A stretch of DNA of 64,000 bases from Fagopyrum homotropicum (taxonomy: Eukaryota > Streptophyta > Magnoliopsida > Caryophyllales > Polygonaceae), in the NCBI GenBank assembly GCA_033239125.1, contig BSWB01000007.1:108320082-108384081 (forward strand). Reading direction: 5' to 3'. The notes beneath the pieces were generated by a model. It saw nothing but the letters and a program-made list of their open reading frames with translations. It was not told where the DNA came from and made no database searches. Positions 1 through 13,807 of the stretch are shown here, piece by piece. How positions within the stretch are numbered: position 1 is the first letter of the stretch; each line of letters opens with the position of its first letter. The translations under genes were made by a program, and so were the position numbers.

Positions 1-1106
1 CAGAGAGAAACTTTCCATTTCCCCTATCTCTTACTCTTTTTCGTTGAGGGGGTAGAGGAGGGCACTGAATCTGCGAATGAAGTATCAATGATATTTCATT
101 GGATCCAAATTGCCAATTTAAATATGCCAGTCTTTCCAGCATGGTTAAAGGGTTATGGTCAGCAGTGATGAAGTGTCTATATCATCAATGATTCAATGAA
201 GACAGAACTGTCTAGCAGAGCACCAGGAAGATGGTGCAGCAGGACAGAGGGGAATGGTAAGAATGACAGAAATGAAGGAGATCTAGGATTTGATCTAGAG
301 TAGTCAGAGTATGAGATGTTGGAGTGGTTCAGTAGTCAGGTTGCTTTTTGCATATGCCCAAAATTTGCGGGATGAATAATCATGTTGAATTACACAGCTG
401 CACAACCCACTTAGAAGCACAGCATATTATATTCTTATAAATGTATAATATACTTATATTTAGGTCGCCAAATTCACTTCCTTCTATATTGAATAAGAAA
501 AGCCTTGGCTAACAAAACCCTGAAACTCTCTTAATAAGAAGTAACTTTGACAAGGTAAGGGAGTATAATTAAATCATATCCTAAAATATATCAAAGTTAT
601 GAACAAGAAAATTTTAAATTATGCTAAATCAGATAGATATGATATCTTCAATACTGGAATATTAATTTCCCTTATTTCATGCCTAAACCAACGGTATCAC
701 CCTATGGTGCTTTAAGTCCACTAACACAAATCTATAACGCCACTACCATGAGTTTCAGGGTAGTGTCCACACCCACACCTTCCTCAGGGCCTTTGTCCTT
801 ATGGAAGTACAAAAGCGTTTAGTTTTAACGAAAAAGACATAGTTTTTTGTTAATATAAGTACACATATCCAAGCAGAAGCTTCAGGTGTTACACTGCTGC
901 CTTCCATTCTGCTCGAAGTATGCACATAGAATTTATGGCGTTATAAAGAAAAAATATCAGCGAGAAATTTAGTTTTTGCAAAGACAATATAATGAGATTA
1001 ATTTACCTTTTTCTAGAATTAGTTTAAAACCACTCCTGGAGAATAAATTATTAGTCTAAAACATTTTGTTGCAGCCTATATTATTAGTAGAAGGTAGGAA
1101 ACTTAC
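1..1106. other. 3' intron of the UPL6-like gene, no exon seen
   Basis: This stretch follows the donor site of the last exon found (exon 22, donor GTAAGT at 1106-1101 on the minus strand). I searched the minus strand for the remaining HECT C-lobe, which should carry a T-C-M-N-type cysteine motif and a C-terminal phenylalanine a few residues from the end, and found nothing like it. The final exon or exons should lie to the left of the window. Confidence 0.6.
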
Positions 1107-4100
1107 TGCATGATAACCACCAGAGTATTGAGCATGAGTTCGCAAGTCATCAACATCCAAACCATCAAGTGATCCCGATATCAAAATCTGGGGAACAGGA
1201 GAAAAAGAAATTGTTTGAAACCAAAAATTGTCAGGCAAAGGAGGAACAGCAATGGGTAAAACATTCTCATCAAAAATCAATGTCAGCCAATTTTGGTCTT
1301 TACAAGATTCCTTCACAGTTCTTTCAGAATGTCACCAGATTAATGTTTTTTTAAGTAATGGACGGAAAATTCATTCAATGATATGAAATTATTTACAACA
1401 AAAAATTCTATTTCTTTAGCCCATTGGGGTGTCTTAATGGATGATATTAGAGCTCTAAGTAGTGATTTTGAGGAGTTTAGTATTAACTACATTCCAAGAC
1501 AGTTTAATAGAGCTGCTCACTGTTTAGCTTCTATTAGGCCTACGAATGGTTCCTTGCAGTTTTTTAGCTCTGATACTCCAGCTGATGTAATTGCTTACGC
1601 AAATTTTGACATGGTTTAATATAGTTGCTCTTTTTTATAAAAAAAATGACAATAAAAAACTAGGGATACCTAGGAATCGAAAGCAACATGAGGACATGGA
1701 CCACCCCAAACTTATTCATCCACAATCCAGATATTGTTTTCTTCTTAGTTACTTCAATCTAATATGATTCTTTGCATTTTAATAACAATGTAACCAGATT
1801 ATTTGATTCATATAAAAAGTGCATTACCACTCAAAACTCAAAAGTAAAATACTAAAGTGACCAAGCTCATCTCCAGAGGGGAAATGACTACAAATGTGAT
1901 AAGTTGTATAATATCAAAATGAATTATATAACAACGATGAGGTAAACAACATTTTAACAAGCAACATACATAAAACTTCAATAACTTATGGTGTAGCTGC
2001 AAATATCATTGATTAAATTACTCTTGTATCTAGCAGAGAGAGCTATGGATAGGTTAGGAAGGGATTATTATAAGGCTTGCTTTTGACAATGTTGTCATCA
2101 CGCTTTTGCCTCGGGCTAGGGTAAAGGAATCCTCTATTGGTATTAATGAGAGAAGTTTTTCAGAGGCTCTATTGTGTGTGATTATCTTTTTTGTTTTCAC
2201 TTCCAATGACTCTTAGTTTAATAAACTGCAAGTCTAGAACTACAGTCATAGAATCACCGTTTTTTTAGTTACTGTATCTTCTGTTTGAATACAAGGGTTA
2301 CAATGTAGAACGAGATGGATCAGGAATTAACCATATAACAGGTTTTGCACTGTAAAAATAGGTATAATTATATATGCAAGGAATAACTGAGGACATCAGC
2401 ATATGATGATTGTTTTCATGAATCCTGTTGAACATACCTGTAGTTCATGCTCATTAAACATGTCAATCCAATCCTTTCGAATAAGTTGCTGAAATCCTCT
2501 AAGGAAGTAAGAACTTTGCTGACGTATCTAAAGGGCATAATGATTTAGTAAGGTCGGAAGCTATAGACATGAAGAATTTATAGAAAAAATCAAATGCATG
2601 GAATCAGCTAAAAGTACCTGGTAGTTGAGACGATGATTAGCCATACAATGGATGAACCGAATCACATTCTCATTTGTAACACGTATAGTTTTTCCCCCTG
2701 GTATTAGTTCCTCCTCTACTTGCTCTCCGTATTCGTTGTTTACAACAACAAAGTAGAGCTCCAACTCAGAAATGTCACCTTCATAATGCTTTGACCACCA
2801 CAGATGAACAAACAAGATATCAAACTCTAGAACAAAAAGAAAATGTTTTTACACCATAGAGTATGGAAAAAACATCAGGAAATTGGAAAAGCTGGGAAAC
2901 TGAAAAATGTATGTACTGTTTGACCAAAAAGAGAAATTAGATACCATTATTTTTATGCACTTTACACAAGATATAAATCATACAACGTGAAAAAAAAAAA
3001 AATAATGAAAAGATAAGAGGCAAGTGCTCAAAGAAGCAAAGTCACTAGTAGTAGAGGGAGAAATGAACCTTCAAAAATATAAGATGTCGATACAACTCAG
3101 GGTCCAACGAAGTCAAATCATTTAAGTAATTATGCCTGAGACACATCAAAGTAAAAATATTAGAGTACAAGAGTAACAACAACAAATGATCATCTCATTT
3201 TCATCAGAGAGGGGGAGATTATGCATAAATGTGACAGTTCAACACAGTTTTATTAAGGAAAACTAAACCAATTTAACAATTAATATGAACTTGTGATAAT
3301 TTCTATAATTTTTCTTCAACAAGCAATTCACTGTTTCTTTAGTCAAGACATTATAATTAGGAAACCACTGGGGGACAGATTATAAATAATAAAAATGAAC
3401 TGATAAACATGCCAGCTTGAATTCCTTACTTCTGCTTCAATTTGCTCAAGAAAAATGTTGCAAATGGTATGTCCACAAGAATGCCTTCAAACATGGCCTG
3501 CACAAACACATAAGACAAATATTTCATTTACAAAGTTTTAAGGAGTGAATTCAAAGGAGTCTTTAAGCACCAGATATAGGATCACAAAATATTCTAAGTT
3601 GCGTACTGAATTGAAGGATAAAATGGTAAATAATTCAAAAGAGAGAAAAAACTAAGTTGTTCATTTGATGATACAAGGGTTTGTTGCTACTATATTCTAC
3701 GGACAGGAAAATTCCATTTGGTTCCAAATGAGGTTAATTATTCTACAAAGTACTTCAGTAAGTTGCGATGTGGACAGGTGTAACTGGTACACATAATATC
3801 TTATCTGTAAGGGACAAACCCTCACCAAAGTATTTCACTCAGTTTATATGCAATTTTATACAATATTGATCAGGCATAACAAAGGTGAAGTATTTGGTAT
3901 CATAATATCTTATCTGCAAGGAACTAACCGCACATGATGGTGCTGCAATATTCCACACATATAGTACATTGGTCAGTGCTCAAATAACCACAGATCTCAA
4001 CTCATGACACACAAACCACACCTCAGGAAGTAAAACTGACAGAAAACACTATACACAATACATATGCATACCTTAGCAAGGATGGTCCCAACAAAATGAA

Positions 4101-7100
4101 AAAATTGGAGATGTTGTTCATGTATCAATCCAGATCCAGGATTTGGATAAAGGAGATGACCCGGTGTTTCCTAGATTCATTACATCAACCAGTGTAATCA
4201 GTGTAATTGCATATATACAGATATTAAAAGCCAAAAGAAGGGTTTGGCATGCATAATCAAGGTGATATTATGAAATAAAATCAAGATAATACAAAATATT
4301 CACCACTGGTTACTACAGTTGATTGAATCATTAACATGTTTGATAGCATACAAATATTGGAAATCAAGAACAAAAACCATCCTAAAAATTGTTCTTCAAT
4401 ATCAATCTGACAAGAAACTAATAGGATCAGACAGCTAACTAATGTAGATTAGGATGAGTGATGTGACTGTGACTGTGAGCAGGTGCTCATGCATTCATAT
4501 ACGGATGCTGTCAGGTATCATGAAATTTACCTTGTCCACAAGTCCCAAGGCACATGCTGTAGATTCAATCCAAGAAAACTTCGGGAAATAAGATAGAATA
4601 GACGTAAATTTACACTTAGTATAACTAGAAGTATGTCCTGCCATCTTTTTAGAGTTAGGAATGAATCCAATTTAGTATGACAAGTTTTTCTCTAATACAA
4701 AATTGCTCCAACGTGAGATTTCTCAATTTATTAAAAAAAATTCATTAAATTATTTTTTCTTTTTCCTAACTTTTCAAAATACCACATTTGATTATTTAAA
4801 CAGAAAAAGAAGTACCATTTTCTTTCAAAAAGACAGTAAATATCCTGTCCTGGCACTTTTTAGAGTTAGGAATGAATTCAATTTAATATGATGAGTTTTT
4901 CTCTAATACAAAATTGCTCCCACTTGAAATTTCTCAATGTTCTTATAAAAAATTCATTAAATTATTTTTTTTCTTTTTACTAACTTTTTAAAATACCACA
5001 TTTGATTATTTAAACAGAAAAAGAAGAACGTAACATTTTCTTTCAAAAAAGACAGTAAATATCAAAATGCAATCAAACAAATTCTAAATGCAGCATACTG
5101 TAATTTAAATTATCTTTCTATCATTAGCTACCAAGGTTTTTCTTTAGGTTCTTGGATTTGACTGCTTTGTTCAATTAATTTCCATTATTTCAACCATGCA
5201 TGTAGATAGAGAAAACAAGCACCAGCATAAATTACAACTATATATAAGATTATAACAAAATCTGTAAGACCCAAAAAAGAAATCCAACCACTAAGAAAAA
5301 TGAAGAGAAGTTCTCCTCCCACTATGCCTAAGAAAAAATTTTAAGATTTAAAATTAACAAAATGATGATACACTGAACTTCTAAACCAATAATCTAATTT
5401 CGACAAAAGGAAAGAGGACCTAATCTCTAGCAACTTCTCTTTAGTGCTCATTGCGGACACAACTATCAAAGATGTTGTACAAAATCAGAATCAAAGTCAT
5501 AAATAGAACTCACGAAAGATGTGATGCTCAAGTAAAAAATTTATTATTTGCTGCCTATATTCAGGTACCACTAGGGATAGGGAAAATCCAATTGCCTGAT
5601 TAATTACTAGCTTTCTGGATAATTTGTTAAGAAGGAAAACACCTTTTTAGCACTACTAAGCAGGCTGTCGTACTCTTCCTCTCACAGCGAAGTGAACCTA
5701 TCCTAACCGCCTAATTTTCATGATTTGACCCTATTAACCTTGTAACCATTTATTATATATTGTTTGGTTTCTTCAGGTTCTTCCTCCCTAGTGTACACAA
5801 TGAACCCACATTATTTTGGTGTGCTAACAGATATTAGAAATAATATATTAGGAGTAGGGAGCAACTCACACAAACACACATACAAAACGAGGGATTAGGT
5901 AAGACTGAGAGGAAAGTAAGATCCCAACTCACTACCTTAAATAACCCATACTGCACATCAAAAGCTGCTCTCGTAACATTCTCCATGAAATCTTTAAAAA
6001 TGCCTCCACCATCAATGCCAGCCTCTTCAACTCCAAACTCGTTCACAAACGTTATACGTATCTGCACCAACAACAAATTGCCACTAAAGAGTGAAAGCCA
6101 AGAAAATCTAGAGCTAATCCTTTCAAGTGCAGTGTCTCATTTATTCTGCACCACTCATGACGGACATTACCACTCCATGGAGATCCTCATCTGACAGTGC
6201 AGTAATGCGGTTGAAAGCATCTTCCAAAATGCGATCCCTCCTTATTTTTAAACGATTTCTAGCAAAGACGGCATGAGATGAATCCCTTCTCCTTGCAGCA
6301 TCAAGTTGTGACTGTAGATAGAACGCCAAATGGTAAGCAGAATAGAAGAAGTCCAATGAAAAATACTTAATTTAAGTGAATTCACAGACTCGTAGGTTTG
6401 AAGCTGTATGCACAAAGCCAGCAACTAGTGAAGAAGTCACTCACTGCAAATATCTTCACCCTGCTTGTAAAGGGCACTAGAGATGGAGCCAGTTTAAGGA
6501 CTTCAGATGCCCTGCTATTCTCTTGCATAGCCTGTAAAAAGTAGTTAAGATGGAGTAATGGACCGCAGAGAACTCCATTTTGGAAAAATGATGAGAAAAT
6601 ATAGATAAAAACAATCAGATACCTGCGAAATAAAATACTCATTGATGCCGTCTGCGTGAAAATCACTCGGGGATGAAAACTCCCGTCTGTTGTTCCAATC
6701 TTGCAACTACATTGATTAAGTAGAAAGAACGATAGCATTTTGTCCAAATTTGAAACTCACAGAGAATCAACTAATGCAAGCTATCCATCAAAATGTATCA
6801 AACAAAGAGACAGAACAGTGGAAAACCGAATGCAAGTTCTCCATCAATATGTAAAAAGCCAAGAAAGGAACAGAAGATGAACTCGGAAAACAGAAGATAG
6901 CAATAAATTATGTATCCACAAATAGCAAGAATGCCAATATTTGTTCTTATTTATCTACAAACATGATAGAAGTACAATTCAAAAAATATCATCAAGAGTG
7001 TCAATACCTGTGACAGAAGCTCAGAGGCAACAATGCTGACCCTGTATTGAAGATATTCAAGTGGGAGCTTCTTAAGTACCAGGCTGTCCATAGCAGATTT

Positions 7101-10100
7101 TGCAATGTTAAGTGGACTTGCAGGATTCACCCACAAAAGCTGCCATAATGCCTATGAAAAAATTTCAATTGTTCACAAAATAATCAAATTATATATCATA
7201 ACACCAAAGTAGGAATCCAGAAGAAAAAAATTGATCATTTAACTTTTTTTTCTTTATCATGGTTTATTTGTCCTAAATGATCCTTTCTCTGCGCTAGCAG
7301 AATGCAAGCAATTTTTAAGATTATCCATGCATCATAGAGGACATGCTACTATTTATAAGCAGATCATATTTTGATAAAGCAAACCACCTGCTTCAGGATG
7401 ACAATTAAACATCTCAGATCCTTCAATGATAGTGGCTTCTCCTGTTCATAGAACTCTTCGTTATCAACAATCATAAGCATGTGCCTGCATCACAAACAAT
7501 CTTTGGCTGACCATAAATTTTATCATATACAGAAGATTATTAACATGATTTAGGAAGAAAAAATTACACATAACCAACTGAAGACACAGCAAAAATATAC
7601 TCTTTTTAGTTGTATCTGATCACATACAGAAGATTAAAACATTAGGAAGAATAACACAATCAAACATAACCAACACAAGACAGGAAAAATATATCATTTG
7701 TAGATATATTTGATAAGCCTGCTTCAATTCAAAGATTTTCAGACAATTAAGTATGCAGAGCTATTAAGTGTACAAACGCATTATCCACACCCTCTTTAAG
7801 GTCATTTAGTACCATTCCCTCTGTGTTACAGTTCCGATTGGATGATTTCAGGTGAGGAGAATGGGAAGAGTGATGGTAATGTCGGTGGTAGCATCGATCT
7901 GATGCAGGCGCAGTTTGTAAGGGATGGGGTGGCCAGTAATGGCAAGAAATGTGACAACAATGCTAGAGAAGGAGTGAAGGACGTAAATAGCAGTGGTCCC
8001 AAAAATCTGCAGTTCCTATGGGATAGTGTTCGTGTGACTGTAGATGAATAAGAATGAAGGTTTCTGTAGTAATAGTAGTTACACTGATGGTGGTCGTGGT
8101 AGAATGATTAGCAAAACCCATATTCGATTCCTAAATCTAATAAGCAATACGTTTTCAGGAATAAATGGCAAACCAATTCGTGATTCCAACTCAACTCTTG
8201 ATTTAATCTTAAAATTATACCAATCAGGGTCTTACAAGCATATTCCAATATCAAACTCATAAACAGTATAAAGCATTTTTCTCGTCTCAATTTTGTTCTG
8301 GCAGCTCCAATGTAATTTGTGGTATCTGCTATCAGAAACCGAGGGTTTCCTCTCCTTATGACAGTTTGAGGTGAAAGAGAAAGAATATAAAAACAGGAAA
8401 TGCAAAATGTTGACCATTCATTGATTTTCAAGAAAATAATAATAAAGATGGTTGACAGCAGTTTTATAGAAAAAAGAAAACATACTTGTATATGGGACAG
8501 AAAACAGCCAAAGGCAAGAGCCAACCCGAAGAAGTATCTGACAGATAAGACGAATGTTCAGACAATGCTGACCACCTGTTACTTTCATGGCACAGCTTCA
8601 TAAACTTCCAAAGAACAGCGACAAGTCCAGTTCTATATGTTAAGGTGGTCAGATTTTGCTTAAGGGGCAATGAGTTGAAGGCTACATGCAAGAAAGCACA
8701 AGCTGAGCCAACAGCTGCCAACTCCTTATCACTTGGGCCTTGCTGATCCCAATTAACTAGAGACAGACCCCCAAACAGAACATTGGTCTACACAAAAGTG
8801 AAAAAAAATAATATCAATAACGAAGATACTTATTTTGACGTGTGGAGTATTATTTATGTTTCCATAATGATGTTGATGGATGAATATCACAATGCAGTTG
8901 GAGTCCACGTACCAAACGAAGAATGAAATCTGAATCTATTGCATTGGATATCTGCTTTTCCAGATCCCCATTAAGAACAGTTTCACTGCGTTCGTCAAGA
9001 ATCATTTCATCGTCCTCCATTATAACATCTACAGAGAGGTCCATGTGAAACACACCATGATGATTAAGCAAAAAAAATGGAAGGGAAAAGATGGAAGGTA
9101 TATCTAGCGAAACTCGTGAGGATATATTATTGTCTATAAATAAATTATAGCCATGCAGCAAAGAAGTTAGCAGCACAGGTTAGTGAAGATTAACATACCA
9201 TCGTTATAATGTCCTTCCATTGATTTTAAAGGAGGGAGCAACCCCAACAAAAATGTAGCAACATCAACAAAATCAACAGCCTGTAATAACAATTTTAGAA
9301 AATTATACTTGCAACATTTACAGATAAAGCAGAAAAAAGAAAATTAAGGACTTCGCATTAACAAATTAAGCAAAACAATTTGCAAACAAGCATTTGACAA
9401 AAATCACTAAGAACACTTACCTGCTTAAAAGCACCATCATCCTTACATTAACAGCTGATTATCAACTGATAGAACCTTTTATACATTGTTGTCTTTCAGC
9501 CACTACATTGTAGAGAACAGTCTGTATCAACCTACTGTCACTAATATCTACAGTCTTTGCCCTCAAATAATTCTTAGTTTCTATTATTTTCCGAGGTATG
9601 ACATGCATCTTTTTATGAGCTGAACAGCCTGCTTATTAGGATTGGGGAACTATTATCCTACATTTCTTTGATTTCTCTTTTCGACGAATAACCCTTTACA
9701 TTTAGTAAATGATAGTCTATATGCCCTGTAGCACACCCCACTGGCTAGATATCGGACACTACACCGCAGTTAGTTTATACCAACTCCCTCATCGGATCAG
9801 GGAATGACATAAAATTCAAGTCACTGTTTTCTCCAAAAATTAAGTGTCATCATATTTGTTACAATTTCCAAGGTCTTTCAAAAAATAACAAATAAAAAAC
9901 CCAAAGTGTGATCCAAACCACAAATAAGGGGATAAGCTAGTTCCTTCTGAGATAAAAAAAAATCTATACAATATACTATACAGACAATTATTAATAAGAT
10001 ATGACACTGATCCACATCTGAAGTAAAAATATATACATGAGATCTTGACACTTTTGGCTCCTTAGTTTTTAAAATGGATTACAATCATTAATAGCCTTGC

Positions 10101-13100
10101 TTCCCTTCTTTGTTTAGGTTTTGTTACATGCTTTAGCTTAGAGATCTATCCTCTTCTTTTTCTAAGTTTACAATCTGAAATAAAAGATAAAATAACTCAA
10201 GTTACGCCAAGTAGGAAGAAACTCAAATCTCAAACAATGTACGACAATTTATGAGATTTCAACAATAGAGAGGACCTGATCTTGCAAATGTAATACGATA
10301 AAACTTTCAATTAACAAACTTGCACAAGGAGAGGGAAATAAACTAGTTTAAAAGAAAAAGAGACAAAAATAAATATATAGCCTACCACATTGAACAAGAC
10401 ATTGGTCTTAGAGAGGGCAAAAGAATTTGCTTCTAGTATATTTCCAAGCAGGCAAGCATAACCTGGAAACTCAGCTGATATATCAGTAGGTAGAGCATTT
10501 GTGTGATTCCTTATACACAATGCCATCTGATGAATATAATGCGAGTTCAGTCCCTGCCTTCCAAATACCTGAAGAGTAAAAACAGTATCGCTCGTATAAA
10601 ATCATTTTATATAATAAAACAGCAGCTTATAGTTCTAAGCAGCAAGTTGACCATAAGGTTAAGAACTTAATTGAGACCTAGAGCTAACGGTAAATTCCAT
10701 TGAACTTCAACCGTATTAGTAAGAAATTTTCATCTATTTAAAACAAAATGAAGTAGAGCTCCCAGAACTACCTGTTTCAGGTTTGGAAAAATACCCCATA
10801 GGAAGGGAATCGTAAGAATTTGAGAGGAGAAGCAATATTTGGGATCAACATTTGGGCAGATACATGTCCCCTCACCAATATGACAAATGATAAGAGCGAA
10901 AACATGCTCCAGAGAAGAAGCTCCCGCAGAAATTTGAGCTCGCATAGTCCCCTTCAAATTGAAGATATCATTAAGTTATCCAGTGAAATGAATAAAAGAT
11001 CCAAAAAAAAGAGAAACAACAATTGAATAGATCAAGCTAAGCATGAAATTCTGGAAACTCATCACAGAAATAAACTGGTTTACCTGCCCAGTAAGTACAA
11101 TCTCTCGTAACAGGGTGAACACATTTTTATTTATAAGATGACCAACTGTCTTACAAGCCCATGGTAGTTCAGCATCTATCAATATTTTGACAGCCTCGAG
11201 CAAAATAACTGTTGGTGTGTCTGAATTTTGGGGCCTCATGAATAGCTGTTCCTTTACTGCACTTCTGTTTAAATGAAAAATTATAATAATAATAATAATA
11301 AATAAAGGTTTTTTATTTTAAATCTATGTTACATGCAATGCAACATAGTAATTAAAACTCTCTGCATTAATTCTAAACCATATACGGGACTTGTTTACAT
11401 AACAAGAAACTATTAACTGTTAAACCTGTAAGACAATATACTTGAGCAGCACAAACTACCTGTTAGTATGAATAGTTTGAAGGCAAGCAAGTGTGAGCTG
11501 CTTCACCCTGTGGTCCACCATACCACTCTCCAGTGAATAATTGAAGCCAGAAAAGAGGGCTACAGCATCCTCTAATATATAACCAGCGTTTCAGTACAAT
11601 GCAAAAAGCAGCAGCAGCAGAAAACATATAAGGCTAAAAATAATATAGCAGAGAGCTAAATATTCTTCTACTACAGTAATCAACCTTTTTGCATTGAGGG
11701 AAATGTTAAAGATGATGAAGACAATTGGTTCTAGAAGGGAAAAATATTTGTTTGGTGCAAAATTTAAAGTGGAAGGCAGAACAAAGACTAAATCAATATC
11801 CTCTCCAGTTCAAGCAATTAAATGAACTTTTGATGTTTAGGAGGCATTCCTAGGCCTTTCTGGCATGCCCCTATTTTCATGTGTCCTGTCATTTCCATGT
11901 ACCCTCATATGAAGCAGCCCTAGCTAGCTTTATCCAGGTATCAACATGTCTTACCTTCGTATCTATTCGATATAGTATATGATTGATAAGTAAGATGTGT
12001 AAAACCCTATAGTCAGTTTCTTTTTTTCTTTTTTTTTGGGGGGTTGGGGGAGATATCAAGGGATGAATTCTAATCCATTTCACATCTTCCTGAACAATTA
12101 ATATGTAGACAACATAAGATCTAAAAAGAATTTATATATTTCATATTCCAGCGCGCATAAATGGTAAAATTACATTTACAGGAACACAAAGCAATAAAGA
12201 AACAAAAGGATGGGGATGTAAAGAGCAGATGAAGTCACCCTTGCGTTGAACAAATCGCTGAAGCAACCGACAAGTCTCCACAAGGGCAGAAACATCAGTA
12301 GAATTTTTTGCATTGAAGAAGAAAAGCAGCTGGCGCAGAAATTCTGAATCTGGACCAAAGCAGTGTCTGTAACATCCCATACCAAATCAAGCACGGTCTC
12401 TAGTTAGAGGAAGATTATTAAAAAAGAGGACCAAATGAAGCGAGGATGCCAGATATAGAATATTGCAAGGGACATCACCTATCTACATTCTGGCATTTTT
12501 CTCCATAAGTCATGAAGAACTGTTCCCGCAACTTATGATGTTCAGCTTTTACTGCTCTCCTCCCTCTGAAGCATTTCTGTAATTAATTAATAGTCAATAG
12601 CCAGCAATCAAGTCTCTAAGAAAGAAACAGTAATGAGGCAGATGAGCTGCTGTGGAAAGCTAGAGCCCTCGACGCTATGGTTTTCTTAAATCTTTTAATG
12701 TCATATACCAACTGCTACAAAAATACAAGTAGACTAACACACACAACCTATGAGAAAAGATCACATATTATGAATTCCGGCAGTAGTGGAAATAGGACGA
12801 GATTCTTCCATGAACAAATAACGAACAAGATCAGGAACTTATATCCGGAACTTTTTAAATCCAGACAAGACAAGTGCACAACAGCACCACATTCCTTGAA
12901 AACAAGGTGGTATAAGCTTAAGAGCTTCATAAATTAAATTCAGCAACCCTACTTAGCATCCAAGGCTATAATAAACAGCTTCTCGCGACAAGTTCATAAT
13001 GAAACGAAACGCAGCAATCTTCTTTCTGGTTGGTTTCTCTACAACGCTGTTTTAGCAACTCACATGTTCTCCCCAAATCAATTTGACACTAATCAGAAGT

Positions 13101-13362
13101 GCATGCGCGTGATAGAAAAATTTTAAAAAATAAACCTAGAAATCGTCAACCATCCCCAAAGAGATTAAAATTGGAGGGGTTGCAGGGGTAGCGAGAAATT
13201 GACCTGAATTTTGATGGCAGAGGAGTGCTGCTGGCGCTGGAACATGCGGCGATTGCGCTCCAAGCGAGTTTGTTCTAGAAGCTTCTGACGGTCCCTCTCC
13301 TTGGAACTCCGACCCCCTAAATCGACCCGCTTTCGGTTCACAGAATCGCCGGGGAAGTACAT
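1107..13362 (-). CDS. UPL6: HECT-type E3 ubiquitin-protein ligase, UPL6-like (3' end outside window)
   Basis: HECT ligases take ubiquitin from an E2 onto a cysteine and pass it to substrates. Exons in transcript order: 13362-13204, 12576-12479, 12366-12239, 11571-11460, 11264-11084, 10951-10772, 10568-10386, 9280-9199, 9028-8913, 8787-8486, 7484-7388, 7151-7008, 6706-6623, 6531-6445, 6311-6171, 6061-5936, 4170-4072, 3497-3430, 3135-3069, 2788-2618, 2527-2438, 1187-1107. All donors are GT and all acceptors AG, and the sum is 2,796 nt (932 codons) with no stop. The N-terminus (M-Y-F-P-G-D-S, then K-R-V-D-L-G-G-R-S) and an IQ motif near residues 47-66 (A-I-K-I-Q-K-C-F-R-G-R-R) match UPL6. HECT landmarks are E-A-G-I-D-G-G-G-I-F-K-D-F (5936-6061), H-Y-E-G-D-I-S-E-L-E-L (2618-2788) and L-I-S-G-S-L-D-G-L-D-V-D-D-L (1107-1187). 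From memory the Arabidopsis protein is about 1,030 residues, so about 100 are missing, including the catalytic cysteine. The gene looks functional. Confidence 0.95.
1383..1650 (+). pseudogene. LINE RNase H-like fragment inside UPL6 intron 21
   Basis: The plus strand encodes a short open stretch (1383-1619) ending the RNase H-like domain that plant L1-type LINEs carry at the C-terminus of ORF2. The key signature is D-D-I-R-A-L-S-S-D-F-E-E-F, then Y-I-P-R-Q-F-N-R-A-A-H-C-L-A. The histidine in R-A-A-H is the conserved one. An A-rich run follows the stop near 1638-1660, as expected for a LINE 3' end. It lies antisense to UPL6 in the intron between 1188 and 2437 and is far too short to be active. 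Confidence 0.6.
4635..5063. repeat. Tandem duplication, unit about 211 bp, in UPL6 intron 17
   Basis: Two adjacent copies share long blocks: AGAGTTAGGAATGAAT at 4651 and 4862, then CTAATACAAAATTGCTCC, and a GACAGTAAATATC end at 4832 and 5051. The spacing at the left anchor is 211 bp. Copies differ by scattered substitutions and small length changes, so the duplication is not very recent. No coding content. Confidence 0.85.
7842..8140 (+). pseudogene. Coding-like insert of unknown origin in UPL6 intron 10
   Basis: Inside the intron at 7485-8485 the plus strand is less AT-rich than its surroundings and holds an open stretch of 69 codons (7842-8051), then a glycine/arginine-rich piece in another frame near 8044-8140 (G-G-R-G-R-M). 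It is antisense to UPL6 and interrupts no UPL6 exon. The hydrophilic, Gly/Asn/Asp-rich composition resembles the loose C-terminal part of LINE ORF1 proteins, but I do not recognise a domain. It could be a fragment of a captured gene. Confidence 0.3.
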
Positions 13363-13700
13363 GACTGGGAATCTGAGTGCTCGGAGACCGTAGCCAACCT
13401 CCTAATTGGAGCTTGCAATCAAATTGGTGTTCGTAAATGGATAATCAAAAAAACCTTGATAGAAATTTTAGCTAATTGTTCCTAAATTGGGTTCGATTGA
13501 AGGCAATAATGGAGAGGGGGCGAGGGAAGAAGATTCAAGAGTAAAAGTTAGCAAAGCTAGAATTATCTATCTCTCTCTATCGTACTTTTGACTTGTGAGC
13601 AGGGCCAAACAAAGAATGCTTGAGAAGAGCGACTTGGGGGGACGAGAGAAATAAAAAAAAGGAAGTTCCGCTGCTGATTGCTGGGGAAAACATTATACCA
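13363..13700 (-). promoter_or_regulatory. UPL6 5' leader and promoter region
   Basis: This is the sequence directly upstream of the UPL6 ATG (13362-13360). On the minus strand it carries a GA/CT microsatellite (13563-13583) typical of plant 5' leaders. I could not place a convincing TATA box, and the transcription start is not determined. Confidence 0.4.
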
Positions 13701-13807
13701 TTACAGCCTTTTTAATGCCAAAATCGATCATCACTAAATTAATTTACCTCAAAACGTAATATTTTAAATATAAATAACCATTAACAACCTTATCATTATT
13801 ATTATTA

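Noticed and set aside
976..1055. A possible small exon after exon 22 of UPL6 (acceptor near 1042, donor near 1008, minus strand)
   Set aside because: In the required phase it gives Glu-Trp-Phe and then a stop, with no likeness to the HECT C-lobe.
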